From Owenia fusiformis (lineage: Eukaryota > Annelida > Polychaeta > Sabellida > Oweniidae), in assembly GCA_903813345.2 (NCBI GenBank), contig CAIIXF020000003.1, positions 26,615,248 to 26,679,247 on the forward strand: 64,000 nucleotides of DNA, written 5' to 3'. The number at the start of each line of letters is the position of its first letter. Position 1 is the stretch's first letter. A program made the translations under genes and the position numbers. This document shows positions 25,538 to 46,699 of this stretch, piece by piece. The notes beneath the pieces are model-generated. The model did no database searches, was not told the DNA's origin, and saw nothing but the letters and a program-made list of their open reading frames with translations.

Positions 25538-27037
25538 CTAAGCTGGACAAGTTCGCAAAAAGTCTTGATCAAAGAAAATGACTGTAACTGTGATGTCATC
25601 ACGATATAGTCGCACAATATCTTGCGGGATGGATAGCATTAACGACAGTTTATTATGCTGAACTCCAAACTCAGATGTTCCAAGTGCATTCCTGATCAAA
25701 TGTGTCGCTGAATTTTTATCAATTGCTCGATTTTCAATTCCAGATTTCCTTTTAAGGAGAACTGAATTGATATCCTTCAGTTTTACTCCTTTGTTTGGGA
25801 CATAGGGGTCATAGGTTTGTTTTCCCGTCATATGTTGCCCAACAAGACGTATCACCATGTCAGGACTTAACATATCCCATAATCCATCAGTAGCAAGAAT
25901 GAGGAATTTGTCTTGGGATCGTAATCGGTGATATTTTATTTCAGGGCTGACAGTTAAATATGGTGGAGTGTAGTAGTTTGGAGGTATAAAATTCTGGGCA
26001 TAAGGAGTGTTCATTGCCATGGTAAGTTTTTTTAAGTCTGCATGCTGCCATTTGTAGCGGACATCCCCGAAAGCTCTAAGAGGCGCCAACTGTCCGAGTA
26101 ATCGATCATTTTTTATTACAAAGTTTGATTCACTGGAAGGATGATTATCTTTGATACGTTTTACTTCTGTCAGATTCTGAGCATTGTGTTCTTTAGAAAG
26201 CTCTGTGGCGTGCCACCTGTTTTGGTCCTCGTCGTAGCTGCCTAATACTGCCATACTGTCACCAGAGTTGGCTATGTGTAAATGTGGACCATCAATATGT
26301 GCCACACATGCCACTGTCCCTGAGAATGCAATGTCGATCATCTCAGGATTGATAACAAGTCCATTAGCACCTGGCATTGCCTCAGTTGATATGTCCTGAT
26401 CAAGACGCACAAAAGCACTGGTAAGTGCATCCCACATTACAAACTCGTGATCATCTTCCATACAGCTTGTCGATAGCATCTCTGTGACGTAACGATGGAG
26501 ATTGCTCCTATACAATGATGCCATTGATGTGTTGAAATAATCGTTATCATGCCGATACCAATTCAGTAACCAAGTATTCACAGATGGGAGCCTATCTTTC
26601 AAAGCATGGTTGAATTCATCCAGTAAGTGGGGAGGTAAAAGTGAGACTGCTATGTACTCAAATAAACGTTCACTCACTGCTTGAGCACATGCACACCCTG
26701 CATGACCATCAAACACTCCAAACATTAACCCATCGGTTTGGGTCAGTCGTGCCTCTGATCTGCGATCTTCAATGGGATCATTACTTGCGAGTTGATTTGT
26801 ATCAAAACTCCTGACAGATTTTCCACGTTTCAGTTCAAAAGTATTTTCATTATTGCGTAAGATTGAGCTGACTTGCTGAGGAGTCAATTTAGGATACGAT
26901 AATGTGGAACCTGCATCATCACAGCGGTTTGCCACATGTTGACTGAAAACCACTCGTTTATGGTGACCATTGTCTAGTTGACTCAATCGTGTCCATATCT
27001 GACGATAGTTTCGCCATATCACTCCACCTATTTTCAT
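25538..27037 (-). CDS. PDP1: Pyruvate dehydrogenase [acetyl-transferring]-phosphatase, mitochondrial (PDP1-like)
   Basis: A single-exon, 499-aa PP2C-family phosphatase that would remove phosphate from the E1 alpha subunit and so reactivate the mitochondrial pyruvate dehydrogenase complex. Seen in order: an Arg-rich, acid-poor N-terminus fitting a transit peptide; the PDP signature NDPIEDRRSEARL; metal-binding VFDGHAGCACAQAVSERL near residues 108-125; SGTVACVAH; GDS; HNAQN; RAFGDVRYKW; FIPPNYYTPPYLT; ATDGLWDM; and RDDITVTV near the C-terminus. Length is close to vertebrate PDP1 (about 530 aa), which also has one coding exon. The frame is open 33 bases further upstream but only from a GTG, so the ATG at 27035-27037 is chosen. 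A CGGTCAG acceptor at about 27062 could receive a UTR exon. Odd point: the usual GDSRA reads GDSMA. It is divergent from NFS1. Confidence 0.95.
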   Translation of the reverse strand: MKIGGVIWRNYRQIWTRLSQLDNGHHKRVVFSQHVANRCDDAGSTLSYPKLTPQQVSSILRNNENTFELKRGKSVRSFDTNQLASNDPIEDRRSEARLTQTDGLMFGVFDGHAGCACAQAVSERLFEYIAVSLLPPHLLDEFNHALKDRLPSVNTWLLNWYRHDNDYFNTSMASLYRSNLHRYVTEMLSTSCMEDDHEFVMWDALTSAFVRLDQDISTEAMPGANGLVINPEMIDIAFSGTVACVAHIDGPHLHIANSGDSMAVLGSYDEDQNRWHATELSKEHNAQNLTEVKRIKDNHPSSESNFVIKNDRLLGQLAPLRAFGDVRYKWQHADLKKLTMAMNTPYAQNFIPPNYYTPPYLTVSPEIKYHRLRSQDKFLILATDGLWDMLSPDMVIRLVGQHMTGKQTYDPYVPNKGVKLKDINSVLLKRKSGIENRAIDKNSATHLIRNALGTSEFGVQHNKLSLMLSIPQDIVRLYRDDITVTVIFFDQDFLRTCPA

Positions 27038-27256
27038 TCCAAAAATAGATCTGTATCCAACTGACCGCACAAAATGTTAGAACAGTGTACACGGTACAAA
27101 TGATTAAGGAATGATTTTGCACATTTTGTTAGAATGTCAACACCTGACAGTTAAGGTCAATTGTTTGTAATGGAGTACATCAGAAACGAATGGTGATCGT
27201 GTAATTTTTCCATTTGGGCAGCCCTACCAGTGGGCTTGGCATAAGATTTGCTTCAG

Positions 27257-27824
27257 TTAGGGCTGCCATCATTAGTCGGAACGTCGACTTGTCAGTCAAA
27301 ATGCAAGTTCGACAACGAAGTCGACAAAAATTCCCGTCATGTCGACAGCAAACGATATCAATACTTACTTGAAAATATCCAAATGGCCCCAATACATTTC
27401 AATACACATTTCAACGTGTTATGTGCGCGTATTCTGCGGAAATATTGTTCACATTCATTTCATTTTCAAAAAATAAATTCACCCGGAAGTTCCCTTCATG
27501 ACTTCTCTTCTCTCTTGCGAGACGTTGTACGAGATTTCGCCCGAGCAGTCGAAATAAATCCCGGTCGAAACATTGCAGGTATTTGTCCCATTTTCGTCTA
27601 TAATATTCTATTAACTTGGCATTTAGTAACAATATTAGGCAATTACATAACATTTGTATGATATTTGTGTTGAAAGATTTGGAAAAAACGAACCAACAAC
27701 ACAGAAATAATTTTTCTTTTTTTCCCGATGATTTTTTCTCCCTGGAAAGTTCGATTGTCGACAATATTTTCGACAGCAGAGTTCGACTGTCGACACTGAC
27801 ATTTGAGTTCGATGGCAGCCCTAA
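27257..27824. mobile_element. MITE in the PDP1-NFS1 intergenic region
   Basis: TTAGGGCTGCCATC (27257-27270) is inverted as GATGGCAGCCCTAA (27811-27824). Inside, GTCGAC/GTTCGAC motifs recur near both ends in inverted order. The element fills almost half of the gap between the two divergent start codons. ORFs crossing it have no recognisable product. Confidence 0.75.
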
Positions 27825-28278
27825 TGAAGCATTTCAGATCCAAAATCTCAGAATTCACACATTCAATATTGTTGTCAGCCATATGCATACTTTCCTCATA
27901 TGTAAATTATCCTAGCGTAGTATAGAAACAGTAAATCTTATGTTTATAATCGTAGAAGAAGCAATATTTAAGAAAATGTGAAGCGAAACCTTGAAATTTT
28001 GTTTTCCAACTCCAAAATGTGCAAAGCTAGGGATTGCTAAGAATATATAATTTTCATCATTCCAACTAAAATTATGGTACCTGACAAAAAGATTAAGTGC
28101 TAATTTGCTTTATAAATGTATCAATTATAAGTATAAAGACAAATAAAGCACGATATTAATAAATACAAAAGGTACGAAAATATATTTGTTTCGAGAAATT
28201 GCGAGAAGTAAAACGAGACTTGTAGAATTTTGCATAACTTTCATAATTTCGCATGTTTTACTTATTATCTCTTTAACC

Positions 28279-38361
<10,083 letters not shown>

Positions 38362-38481
38362 GCCCATAAAAACAACAGTTACAAGAGATGAACAATGATA
38401 GTGACATAGAAGGGTGCGACATGAACATCAGAGCCAGTTATGTTTAATCTGGACCGGCTTATTTTTCAGCATGAGAAGTCA

Positions 38482-38487
38482 AATAAA
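38482..38487 (+). terminator. Candidate NFS1 polyadenylation signal
   Basis: An AATAAA lies about 120 bases after the NFS1 stop codon. Other AATAAA hexamers further on could also serve. Confidence 0.4.
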
Positions 38488-39875
38488 TTGGCTACTGGTT
38501 TATGATTTATGAACTGTGGGACTAAAATCGATATGATGCACCCTGCTGGCCTAGTTTTGGGGTTAAAAGAGAACCGGGCAATGTCTTTACATCTCTGAGT
38601 ATAACTAATGCAATACTAAATGACACCAAAACAAAATGAATCAAACTACAGATATAGTATTACATCAAATGTTTCAAATCGATGTTTCTACAACTCTGAC
38701 TCTGATGTTAATATCAGTGATGTCATATATTTGTGATGTCATAAGTTTGTGATGTCGTATGATACCAAATGGAATATTGTAAGCAAGCGCACAATTTCAT
38801 AGAATATTACTTTATTGCAGTATGTGTAAATATAAATGCATATACATATATTTACATATATATGTATACAAGTATAGACTCGTAGGTCAACAGTTGAAAA
38901 CGGAAACTGTAAACGTTGAAAGTACTGTTGACTTAGATGGTGTTAAATGAACAATTAAACAATTAGAAAAATAAAACAATTATAGACCTTAGTAAGTAAA
39001 TGGTTAAAATAGTACGTCTTGGTTACATTGTTGTGAAATCTTTTTGATAGTTTACCTGAACGTAGGTCAATAGTATTTTTGTAGATCTATATATGACTTT
39101 GTTATTTCACCTCCACAAGTTGTGACATATAGTTTTAGTGTCCAACTTTTTTTGTGGATGATGTTCAGTGGTTAGTGTTCGATGGTTGGTGTAGTGAGTT
39201 CAGAGTCTCTAACAAATGGCAGGTGGTGACATCCTGCATATTAATGCCTTGTTTCTAATGTTGTACTATAATACTATGATTTTCATTATATATAATGAAA
39301 GAGGTAACCTTCTTAATTCTTTAACCTGTTTTGCGTTTGCGAGTGTGTCGGCTCACGTATAAAAGGCGAATCCAACTCAAATCCATGCAGGGGTGTATGA
39401 AGTACTCGAATAGGAAAGACCTCGTGAAATCTGAATTTATATGCACATGGTCAATGTTTACACATGTTTGGAGTTATTGAAGAAAATGGGATATGAGTGT
39501 GGTTCCGAATTTGAAGTCATTGCTGGAAAATATGATTTTAATACGTGAAATTATATCTATAAATACAACACTAAAAATAACAGTACACATGAAGTACATC
39601 TGATTGTGTTCAGATATGTTTGAAACCCTTACGGAAAATTCTGTCTGCATTTTGTCACCATTGCTCTTTCTTCCCGCATTCTAGTGCTGTTTGAATGAAT
39701 ATATTAATTAATGTATTTCTAACTAAAATATATCACATTTTTAGAAACCACAAACATTTAGATCATAAAAAAATTATTCAATACTTGAGAGAGCACGATA
39801 TGCAAGGGTTACTAAGTTGACACCGTAAATGCCCACTGATATTGTGTTAGTCCATGCACACAGCGTATTCTGCTA

Positions 39876-40309
39876 AGGCCATAAGAAGTAGATTCTTTGC
39901 TTTGCGTCCTCTTGCTTGCGCAATTTTGAGTAAATCAGAAAAAACAAACACATCAAAATAGCAATCACAAGGGTCTGAAAGTACCATTACATTTCGTTCA
40001 ATTAGAATCAGACGAAATGGCGGATAATTTGATGTGCGTCAAAATTGACAGTGTTATAATTATTTTGGCATACATTGTGTATTTTCTTATTTTTTACCCT
40101 TGACGTTTAAATATATTGTATAAAATGTATAGATATGTGTTTGTAATCACTGCAAATTGGTATGTCATCCCTTTTTATGCCCATAAAATGAATACATTTC
40201 TCAGCAAACAAGTTTGTGTTTTTCTTGAGTTTGTGATTGTTTTCCTTGTACCCTTGCATGATTTGGATTTTGCCAGGACGCAAAACAAAGAATCTACTTC
40301 TTATGGCCT
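39876..40309. mobile_element. MITE with long AGGCCATAAGAAGTAGATTC ends
   Basis: AGGCCATAAGAAGTAGATTC (39876-39895), continuing through TTTGC and GCGTCCT, is inverted at the right end (AGGACGCAAAACAAAGAATC then TACTTCTTATGGCCT, to 40309). Arms are about 35 bases with few mismatches; total length 434 bp. Confidence 0.75.
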
Positions 40310-42846
40310 AATACACATTTGCTAACACCCCCACTTTCAAAGTGAAGTGACTAATTGGTTTATGTTTACGTTTTAATGTGTTTTGGGTTCCTTGTTACAG
40401 CAAGGGGGGCCAGTAAAGTAGACTAACATGTTTGCATGGCAAGTTTTGATCGAATATGTGAGACACTTTAAATGAAAACTTTTTTGTTTATCCAAATATG
40501 GCCCCTACATCTGTTTTACTCTCACTTATAGTGTTCTCATTTTCAATTTGAGTATAGCCCCTGAAAATTATTTATTGATGATTTGTGTTTTAAGCATTTA
40601 ATTTGAGTGAGGTATAAGGTTGAAACTAACCCCTGCTAAATGGAAAATGCCAATTTCTGTATAATATATGTATATTTTGTAAATAAAGAGAAATACATGC
40701 ATACATGAAGTTTCAGTAACGTTTTGTTTTAAAAGTTATCCACAAATATATTTTATAACCATTAATGCTTGCCACTGATTTATCAACATGATCAAAACAA
40801 AGTTTCTTCGATTTTAGAAATATCAGAAGTGCTTTATCAAATTACACTTTCTGGTCATATTTAAGGTCAAGGATATTTCATTAAATGTGAATAATTTCCT
40901 TTGAATGATTCTTTAAATGTTGTAAATGTGTTTACTGATTTGGAAATCAAGTAACCTACATGTTCACTGGAGTACAGAGTGACCCTAGAAATGCAACAAA
41001 TTATGAAGGAATCTCTTTGAATTTTTTGTCCAGAATAGTCTTGAATGAGCAAAACGGCGATGGACTTAAATTGTTCACGTTTCCTTCCAGATATGCTTGC
41101 TCAGTCAGTCAAATGATTCAATAATGCAAGTTTGAAAACTTCTATATTTGTTATTTTCCCATTTAGCAAGTGGATTCTTCATAAATGTTACTGGTAGTAC
41201 ACCACTCGCATCGCACTCTCTGCGCAATATTTCATCATATTGAAAGATATAGTACAAAATTAGTACCATTTGCATTCGTTTCACTTCTTAAAAGAGAGCT
41301 TCGTCTTTAGTTTAACTAGACTCTGCACGCAGGGTACAAAATTAGAGGGTTGCATTTTTTATCGCCCTGTACCATAACATGTTTTAAGGCAAATGTTTAT
41401 TCCTTTATCAACATCCAATCTTGTTTTTTATAGATGAAATGCAAATATTTGTCACTTGAAGTGTATGAACATTAAATTCTGTTAAAGCTGATATATTTGA
41501 GGAGGCTTTTACATGAGTTATTGAGATAACTTACCAGTTGACTGATTGTAAATATCAATCTTTTAGCTGACATCTAAGTGAAAAAAGTTAAATCCATACT
41601 TATTTAAAGTTCAATTTGAACGATGCTATTGAAATTGACGTTTCAATAATATATGAGTGAAATCACGTTAATAGTATATTCATAACAAATCGCAAAGGAA
41701 AACGTAGTGTCAAAATGACATTTCTGATTTTGAAGAAGAATTTGGATCCTCTTAGTCATGTAGTTTAATAATACAACAACACCAACATATTCCAAACAGC
41801 GCATCCCATGTCATATCCAATTTTATGATATAAATCCTTTGATTTTTATAAGATCTAACAATTAAAACATGGACATACCCCTTTTCAACTGTAATGTGTT
41901 TGAACATTTCTGTCGTCTTTAATATCAACAGTTGACCAGATATTCAGATAATAAAATTAGGTCACAAAAACAATCTTCCTATATTCACAACCTTTAGAAC
42001 GTTTCGAATCCTGTCTGGATTCTTATCAACTATAGAAATAAATGATTTATCAACTATAGAAATAATTATAAAGGTTGTTAAAAGAAGAAAACTGTTTTTG
42101 TGATTTAATTAGGATTTTAAGGGAAGTCTTGGAATGCTTAAAATTAGAAAATAATACTTCCAATATTTTACACTCTTTTTTCTTTGCTGCCATATTGAAA
42201 TGAAATAAACGCGTAAAGAAACTTGAAAGCAAAAATGAAATAAAGTTGACATTCTGTCAATTTCATCCAAAGTAACCATTCGAAGTATTTGTAAATATTG
42301 ATTCAATAAAAACACGATAAGAATTTAAAATATAACACCAAGAATGTGAAACTTCACATACTTAAAAACTTAACTTGTTTAGGAATCAATATATTTTTAA
42401 AATGTTCATATTAGTTGGTACTTCTTATGCTTCCTGTATTGCAATTAAATAATCACAAAAAACATCACCACTAGCTCTTTCACTTTCATATGATTATGAA
42501 GATTAACCCAATTTGCTTTATTTGCGATTCAAATCATTTTGTATTGGAAATTCAAGGTTAACAACAGACCTTTAAAAAGTTAAAATGGACATTTATGCCT
42601 TATGGACTCATAGTGGATTCATTTATGTTTGCTTTCAAGAGTGGTATTTCGGTTTTTTTGGTAAGGCGTGTTAAAATAATCTCTTGTGTGGTCCAAACCA
42701 TTCTGCCACTCCCTTATATTCTGTTTTGATTTTGATAACTATGACAACCCCCTTAATGGCACCACATTGTACTCATAATTGTACCAGTTTATAAATAAGA
42801 AGTCCTGAAAATGAATATATTATATGACCTATCGGCCATTTACATT

Positions 42847-42924
42847 GTAGTTCATGTTAGTTCATGTAGTTCATGTTAGTTCACGTAGTTCATGTTAGTT
42901 CATGTAGTTCATGATGGTTCATAA
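42847..42924. repeat. 19-bp minisatellite
   Basis: About four copies of GTAGTTCATGTTAGTTCAT, each made of two sub-units sharing AGTTCATG. Confidence 0.85.
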
Positions 42925-44845
42925 TAATTAAGGAAATATCAATGACATTTAACGTTTCTCGCGTTGATAAGAATATTTTCAAAATATTTGGAAAGATAAG
43001 TTTAGAATGTTTAGAATTATTGAGAGTATGTCTAAGTGTTAGAAGTTCATGGGAACTGAGGCCTTATTGGAAAAAAGGTTTCTTTTCTAGTTATATTGAA
43101 AAGGGAATTCGGTTGGAGACTTGATGAGCTTGTTAATCCAAACAAGAACCTCGTGCAATAAAGCACCTACAAAAATTTGCGTCCTGGATTAATACAGTAT
43201 AACACGCTAGTTATATCAGGTTTATAGTATTTTAAATCACGTGAACTCGACGTAAAACTATTGAAACTATTTATTTTTTCATAACAATGCCGTGAAGTAA
43301 ATGCCCAGAGGCTTGTTGGATAAACATAAAATACACTTTTAATCATGTTCTTCCATACTTTGCACGATATTTTCAAGTATATTATAGCTTAGACTTGGCT
43401 CTAAACAAACTTTCGTGTAGTATCGGTGTATAAATAGGGGACTTTTGATTTACTCGTGTAATACCTGCGTTAGTTCGTTTAATGACAACTTGCGTAAATA
43501 TATCACCAAAAGGCGGGCACCTGTATACCTGTTTTAACAATCCCTGCAGGGTAAAAGACTTATCAGTAACATATCAGCGACGATCCTCAAATGGAACGAC
43601 TTCACGTGGTGTGACGCCGGGAATGTCTATTGCACTTATGTAAGGATGGACGTGGATTTATGTTAAGGTGATTATGTCGAGTATTATTTTGTAATTGAAT
43701 AGTAAATTGAAGTTTTCAGTCGTTACCATCTCGAATAGTAAAATGTAATGTAAGCTAAAACTTCAAAAATGTATGAGTCAACGAATGAATTATTGCTGTT
43801 TTGTCAATAGAGTAAAGAATACCGATCCGCATTTCAATGACAAGCAAGACACTCAATTTACAGGCATTCAAATAGAAAGCAATGGAGTATTGAATTGATT
43901 TGAGTATTCTTATAATAAGGACACTGGAATGATGGGTTATTGTTCATATATCAGCATTTGTGTAATAACTTTATTCAAATGATGGACAATTCTAAATCAT
44001 AATTTATCGACAATTAGATAAGTAAAGATCCATAAAAACAATTTAAGAATAATCATTTGGAACGGGCTTAAAGTGTATTTAATTCGATTGCAAAACGAAG
44101 TTAATGATACAGCGTCTGTGAAATGCAATTAAAGTTTAAATCTTTTATTTTGGTTCATACTGAAAACGGTTCTAAGAACTTCATCATGAGTTATTCAAAT
44201 AAAACTAAGTAACCCTATCGTAAACCTATGAATGAAAGCCTTCCATTGACGCTGTTTTAAGTAATATAAAAATATAAAGTAACATGTCAAAAGGTTCAAA
44301 TTATATGATCTTTGACTAGTATTTTACCGCTTTCTTTTTTCTTTATGTTATGTATTTTTAGTCACATTCTAAAACGTGTTTATGAGATTTTCTTTGGAGT
44401 GCCTGACAAGGAAGAAAATAATTATTTATATTTATTTATAAGGAACATTTATAATCTAAATATGCCGTATGAAATTCTAACTAAACTTAATGTGCTTAGA
44501 GTAGGGTCTAAATACAACAATTGCAAAGCTTAACTTTCAAAGTAACATAAACGTATTCTTTGGTTTACCAGAGCGAGACACTAGAACTGTTGACCGATCA
44601 AGAGGTTGACAACATAATTTATATCATGGTACAGATATATACTAAGCGAATTGATAACCGTCTATTGTCCAGTCAAAATAGATATAATTGAATCACATCG
44701 CGCCGTATGGTATCGTGTCGTATTGTCTTAATTGTAATTGTATTGAGTTATATACATGTATATTGTTCAATAATTAAAATTGGCTATTACCGTTAGGGTT
44801 TTAGAGTCATACATTAATTGAGGTCTCTCACTCACAAACAAATGA

Positions 44846-46690
44846 TGTAATGTTACCCTGTTTTTAAACCCTATAACTCCAGATGAAATGTCCTTGATAA
44901 TTTCTAACCTTAAGGATGGGGCTCCGGGAATAGATGGGTTTAAGGCCTGTGCTTTGAAATATTGTAAACATATATTAGCTCCACTTCTTAGTCACCTGTG
45001 TAACTTATCTTTTGTAAATGGCATTTTCCCAGATATTCTTAAAACAGCTAAAATTACACCAATTTTCAAAAAAGGAAAACCTAGTTTATTCTCTAACTAC
45101 AGGCCTATTTCTCTTCTTAGCATCTTTTCAAAAGTGCTAGAGAAACTCATGCATAAAAGACTTATAGATTTCATTATAAAACAGAAAATACTTAGCTCAA
45201 GTCAGTTTGGTTTTTTACCAAACAAATCAACTTATATGGCAATTTTAACTTTTCTTGAAAACCTCAGAACATCTCTTGATGATAATAACTTTAACATAGG
45301 ACTGTTTCTTGACTTATCTAAGGCGTTTGACACTGTTGATCACAAAATTCTACTTGAAAAAATTGATTTTTATGGGTTAAGGGGAAATGTAAAAAATTGG
45401 TTCACTTCCTACTTAGAAAACAGAAAACAGATCACTTGCTACAATAACACTTATTCAAATCAAGATATTATCAAATGTGGTGTACCTCAAGGATCTATAC
45501 TTGGACCGACTTTGTTTTTAATGTATATTAATGATATTACTTCAACCTCAAATCTTATCAAATTTGTATTATATGCAGATGATACTAATTTACTTATATC
45601 TAATCGTAATATGGATGAACTAGTTAGACTATTAAACAAAGAACTGCAAACAATTAATCAATGGTTTAAAGCTAACAAACTATCTCTTAACTTAGATAAA
45701 ACTAATTTCATAATTTTTACTCCTGGTAGAAATTTAATCCATGACATAAATATACATATTGACAATGTGCCAATAAAAAGAGAAAGTAGTGTTAATTTTC
45801 TTGGAGTATTTATTGACGAAAAGTTAAATTGGAAAAAGCATATTCAGCATATTACTAATAAGATATCAAGAATAACAGGCATTCTCTATAAAGTAAGAGA
45901 CATCCTTGATCATGACTCTAAGCTTAAAGTATATCATTCATTAATCCTTTCTCAAATTAACTATTGCAATATTATTTGGGGTCATGTAAAAAAGAACATA
46001 CTTACACCAATACATCTTATTCAAAAGAAATGTATTAGATTAATTACAAATTCACATTTTAGAGAGCACACTGCCCCTTTATTCAAAAGAGAAAACATTT
46101 TGACAATTTTTGATATTTATCATTTAAATGTTGCTACATTTGTATATAGATGCTTAAACATACCATCTGGCTTTCCTGTATACATTTTTAAAGACTATTT
46201 TAAAATTTCCCAACATGGCCATGACACAAGATCTAAACACCTTTTAGTCCAACCTAAATACCGCATTAAGTTTGGGTGGGACTCACTTAAATATATTGGA
46301 CCATCATATTATAATAAACTACCTAATGAAATTAAGCACAGTGTCAGTACAGTTAAATTCAAGGCAGCACTTAAACATTATATTATATCAACTTATTAAT
46401 TTATATGTAACTCTAGCAGACTCTACCATCTCACTTTTCCTGCATTCCTGCACTTCATTAAAATAATTGTATTTACAAATATTGACTTTTGATCCTTGAA
46501 CTACAATATACGCTTTGCGTCAGATTGTATATGAATACTATATGTAACATGTTAAAAAATTGGAATAAACTTAAACTTAATAACTGTAACTTAATAACTG
46601 TAATAACTGATAATCACATGCTAAACGTAACAAGTTACGCTTTTCACAACAAAATGACAAAAACACTATAATTGCAACTCCAGTAATTTT
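44846..46690 (+). mobile_element. 5'-truncated non-LTR retrotransposon (CR1/L2/jockey type)
   Basis: The protein frame upstream of the first ATG is open only back to a TGA at 44843, and no endonuclease domain precedes it, so the copy lacks the 5' half of a typical LINE. About 290 bases of AT-rich 3' sequence follow the stop, with short TAACTGTAA-type repeats near 46575-46615 that could be the 3' tail. The exact ends and target-site duplication are not resolved. Confidence 0.75.
44888..46399 (+). CDS. Reverse transcriptase fragment of a non-LTR retrotransposon
   Basis: 503 open codons without a frameshift. Motifs in order: GAPGIDGF (residues 12-19), NYRPISLLSIFSKVLEKL, FGFLPNKST, FLDLSKAFDTVDH with the first catalytic Asp, GVPQGSILGP, the YADD catalytic box (VLYADDTNLL), then WFKANKLSLNLDKT and a thumb/C-terminal region ending in the usual LPNEIKH...FKAALKHYI pattern. 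In a full element this enzyme would copy the LINE RNA at a nicked genomic target. The endonuclease domain and any ORF1 are absent, so the copy is probably unable to move by itself. Lack of stops suggests recent insertion. The ATG is simply the first one in the remaining frame. Confidence 0.9.
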   Translation: MSLIISNLKDGAPGIDGFKACALKYCKHILAPLLSHLCNLSFVNGIFPDILKTAKITPIFKKGKPSLFSNYRPISLLSIFSKVLEKLMHKRLIDFIIKQKILSSSQFGFLPNKSTYMAILTFLENLRTSLDDNNFNIGLFLDLSKAFDTVDHKILLEKIDFYGLRGNVKNWFTSYLENRKQITCYNNTYSNQDIIKCGVPQGSILGPTLFLMYINDITSTSNLIKFVLYADDTNLLISNRNMDELVRLLNKELQTINQWFKANKLSLNLDKTNFIIFTPGRNLIHDINIHIDNVPIKRESSVNFLGVFIDEKLNWKKHIQHITNKISRITGILYKVRDILDHDSKLKVYHSLILSQINYCNIIWGHVKKNILTPIHLIQKKCIRLITNSHFREHTAPLFKRENILTIFDIYHLNVATFVYRCLNIPSGFPVYIFKDYFKISQHGHDTRSKHLLVQPKYRIKFGWDSLKYIGPSYYNKLPNEIKHSVSTVKFKAALKHYIISTY

Positions 46691-46699
46691 TCAGTACAA

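Larger units (their letters stand above)
38362..44820. other. Long intergenic stretch, no gene seen
   Basis: AT-rich and closed in all frames. It holds the NFS1 3' UTR, a MITE (39876-40309) and a small minisatellite (42847-42924). No splice-bounded coding exon or RNA gene can be supported. Confidence 0.6.

Noticed and set aside
27038-27070. GTG-initiated 11-residue extension of PDP1
   Set aside because: GTG is not a normal start in animals; the first ATG is at 27037. A UTR exon joined at the nearby acceptor is possible but unproven.
27248-27915. Several ORFs of 70-137 codons on both strands between PDP1 and NFS1
   Set aside because: They run through the MITE at 27257-27824 and overlap each other in conflicting frames.
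28186-28278. Upstream in-frame ATG extending NFS1 by 31 residues
   Set aside because: It adds a hydrophobic stretch atypical of NFS1. The ATG at 28279 gives a normal basic mitochondrial presequence.
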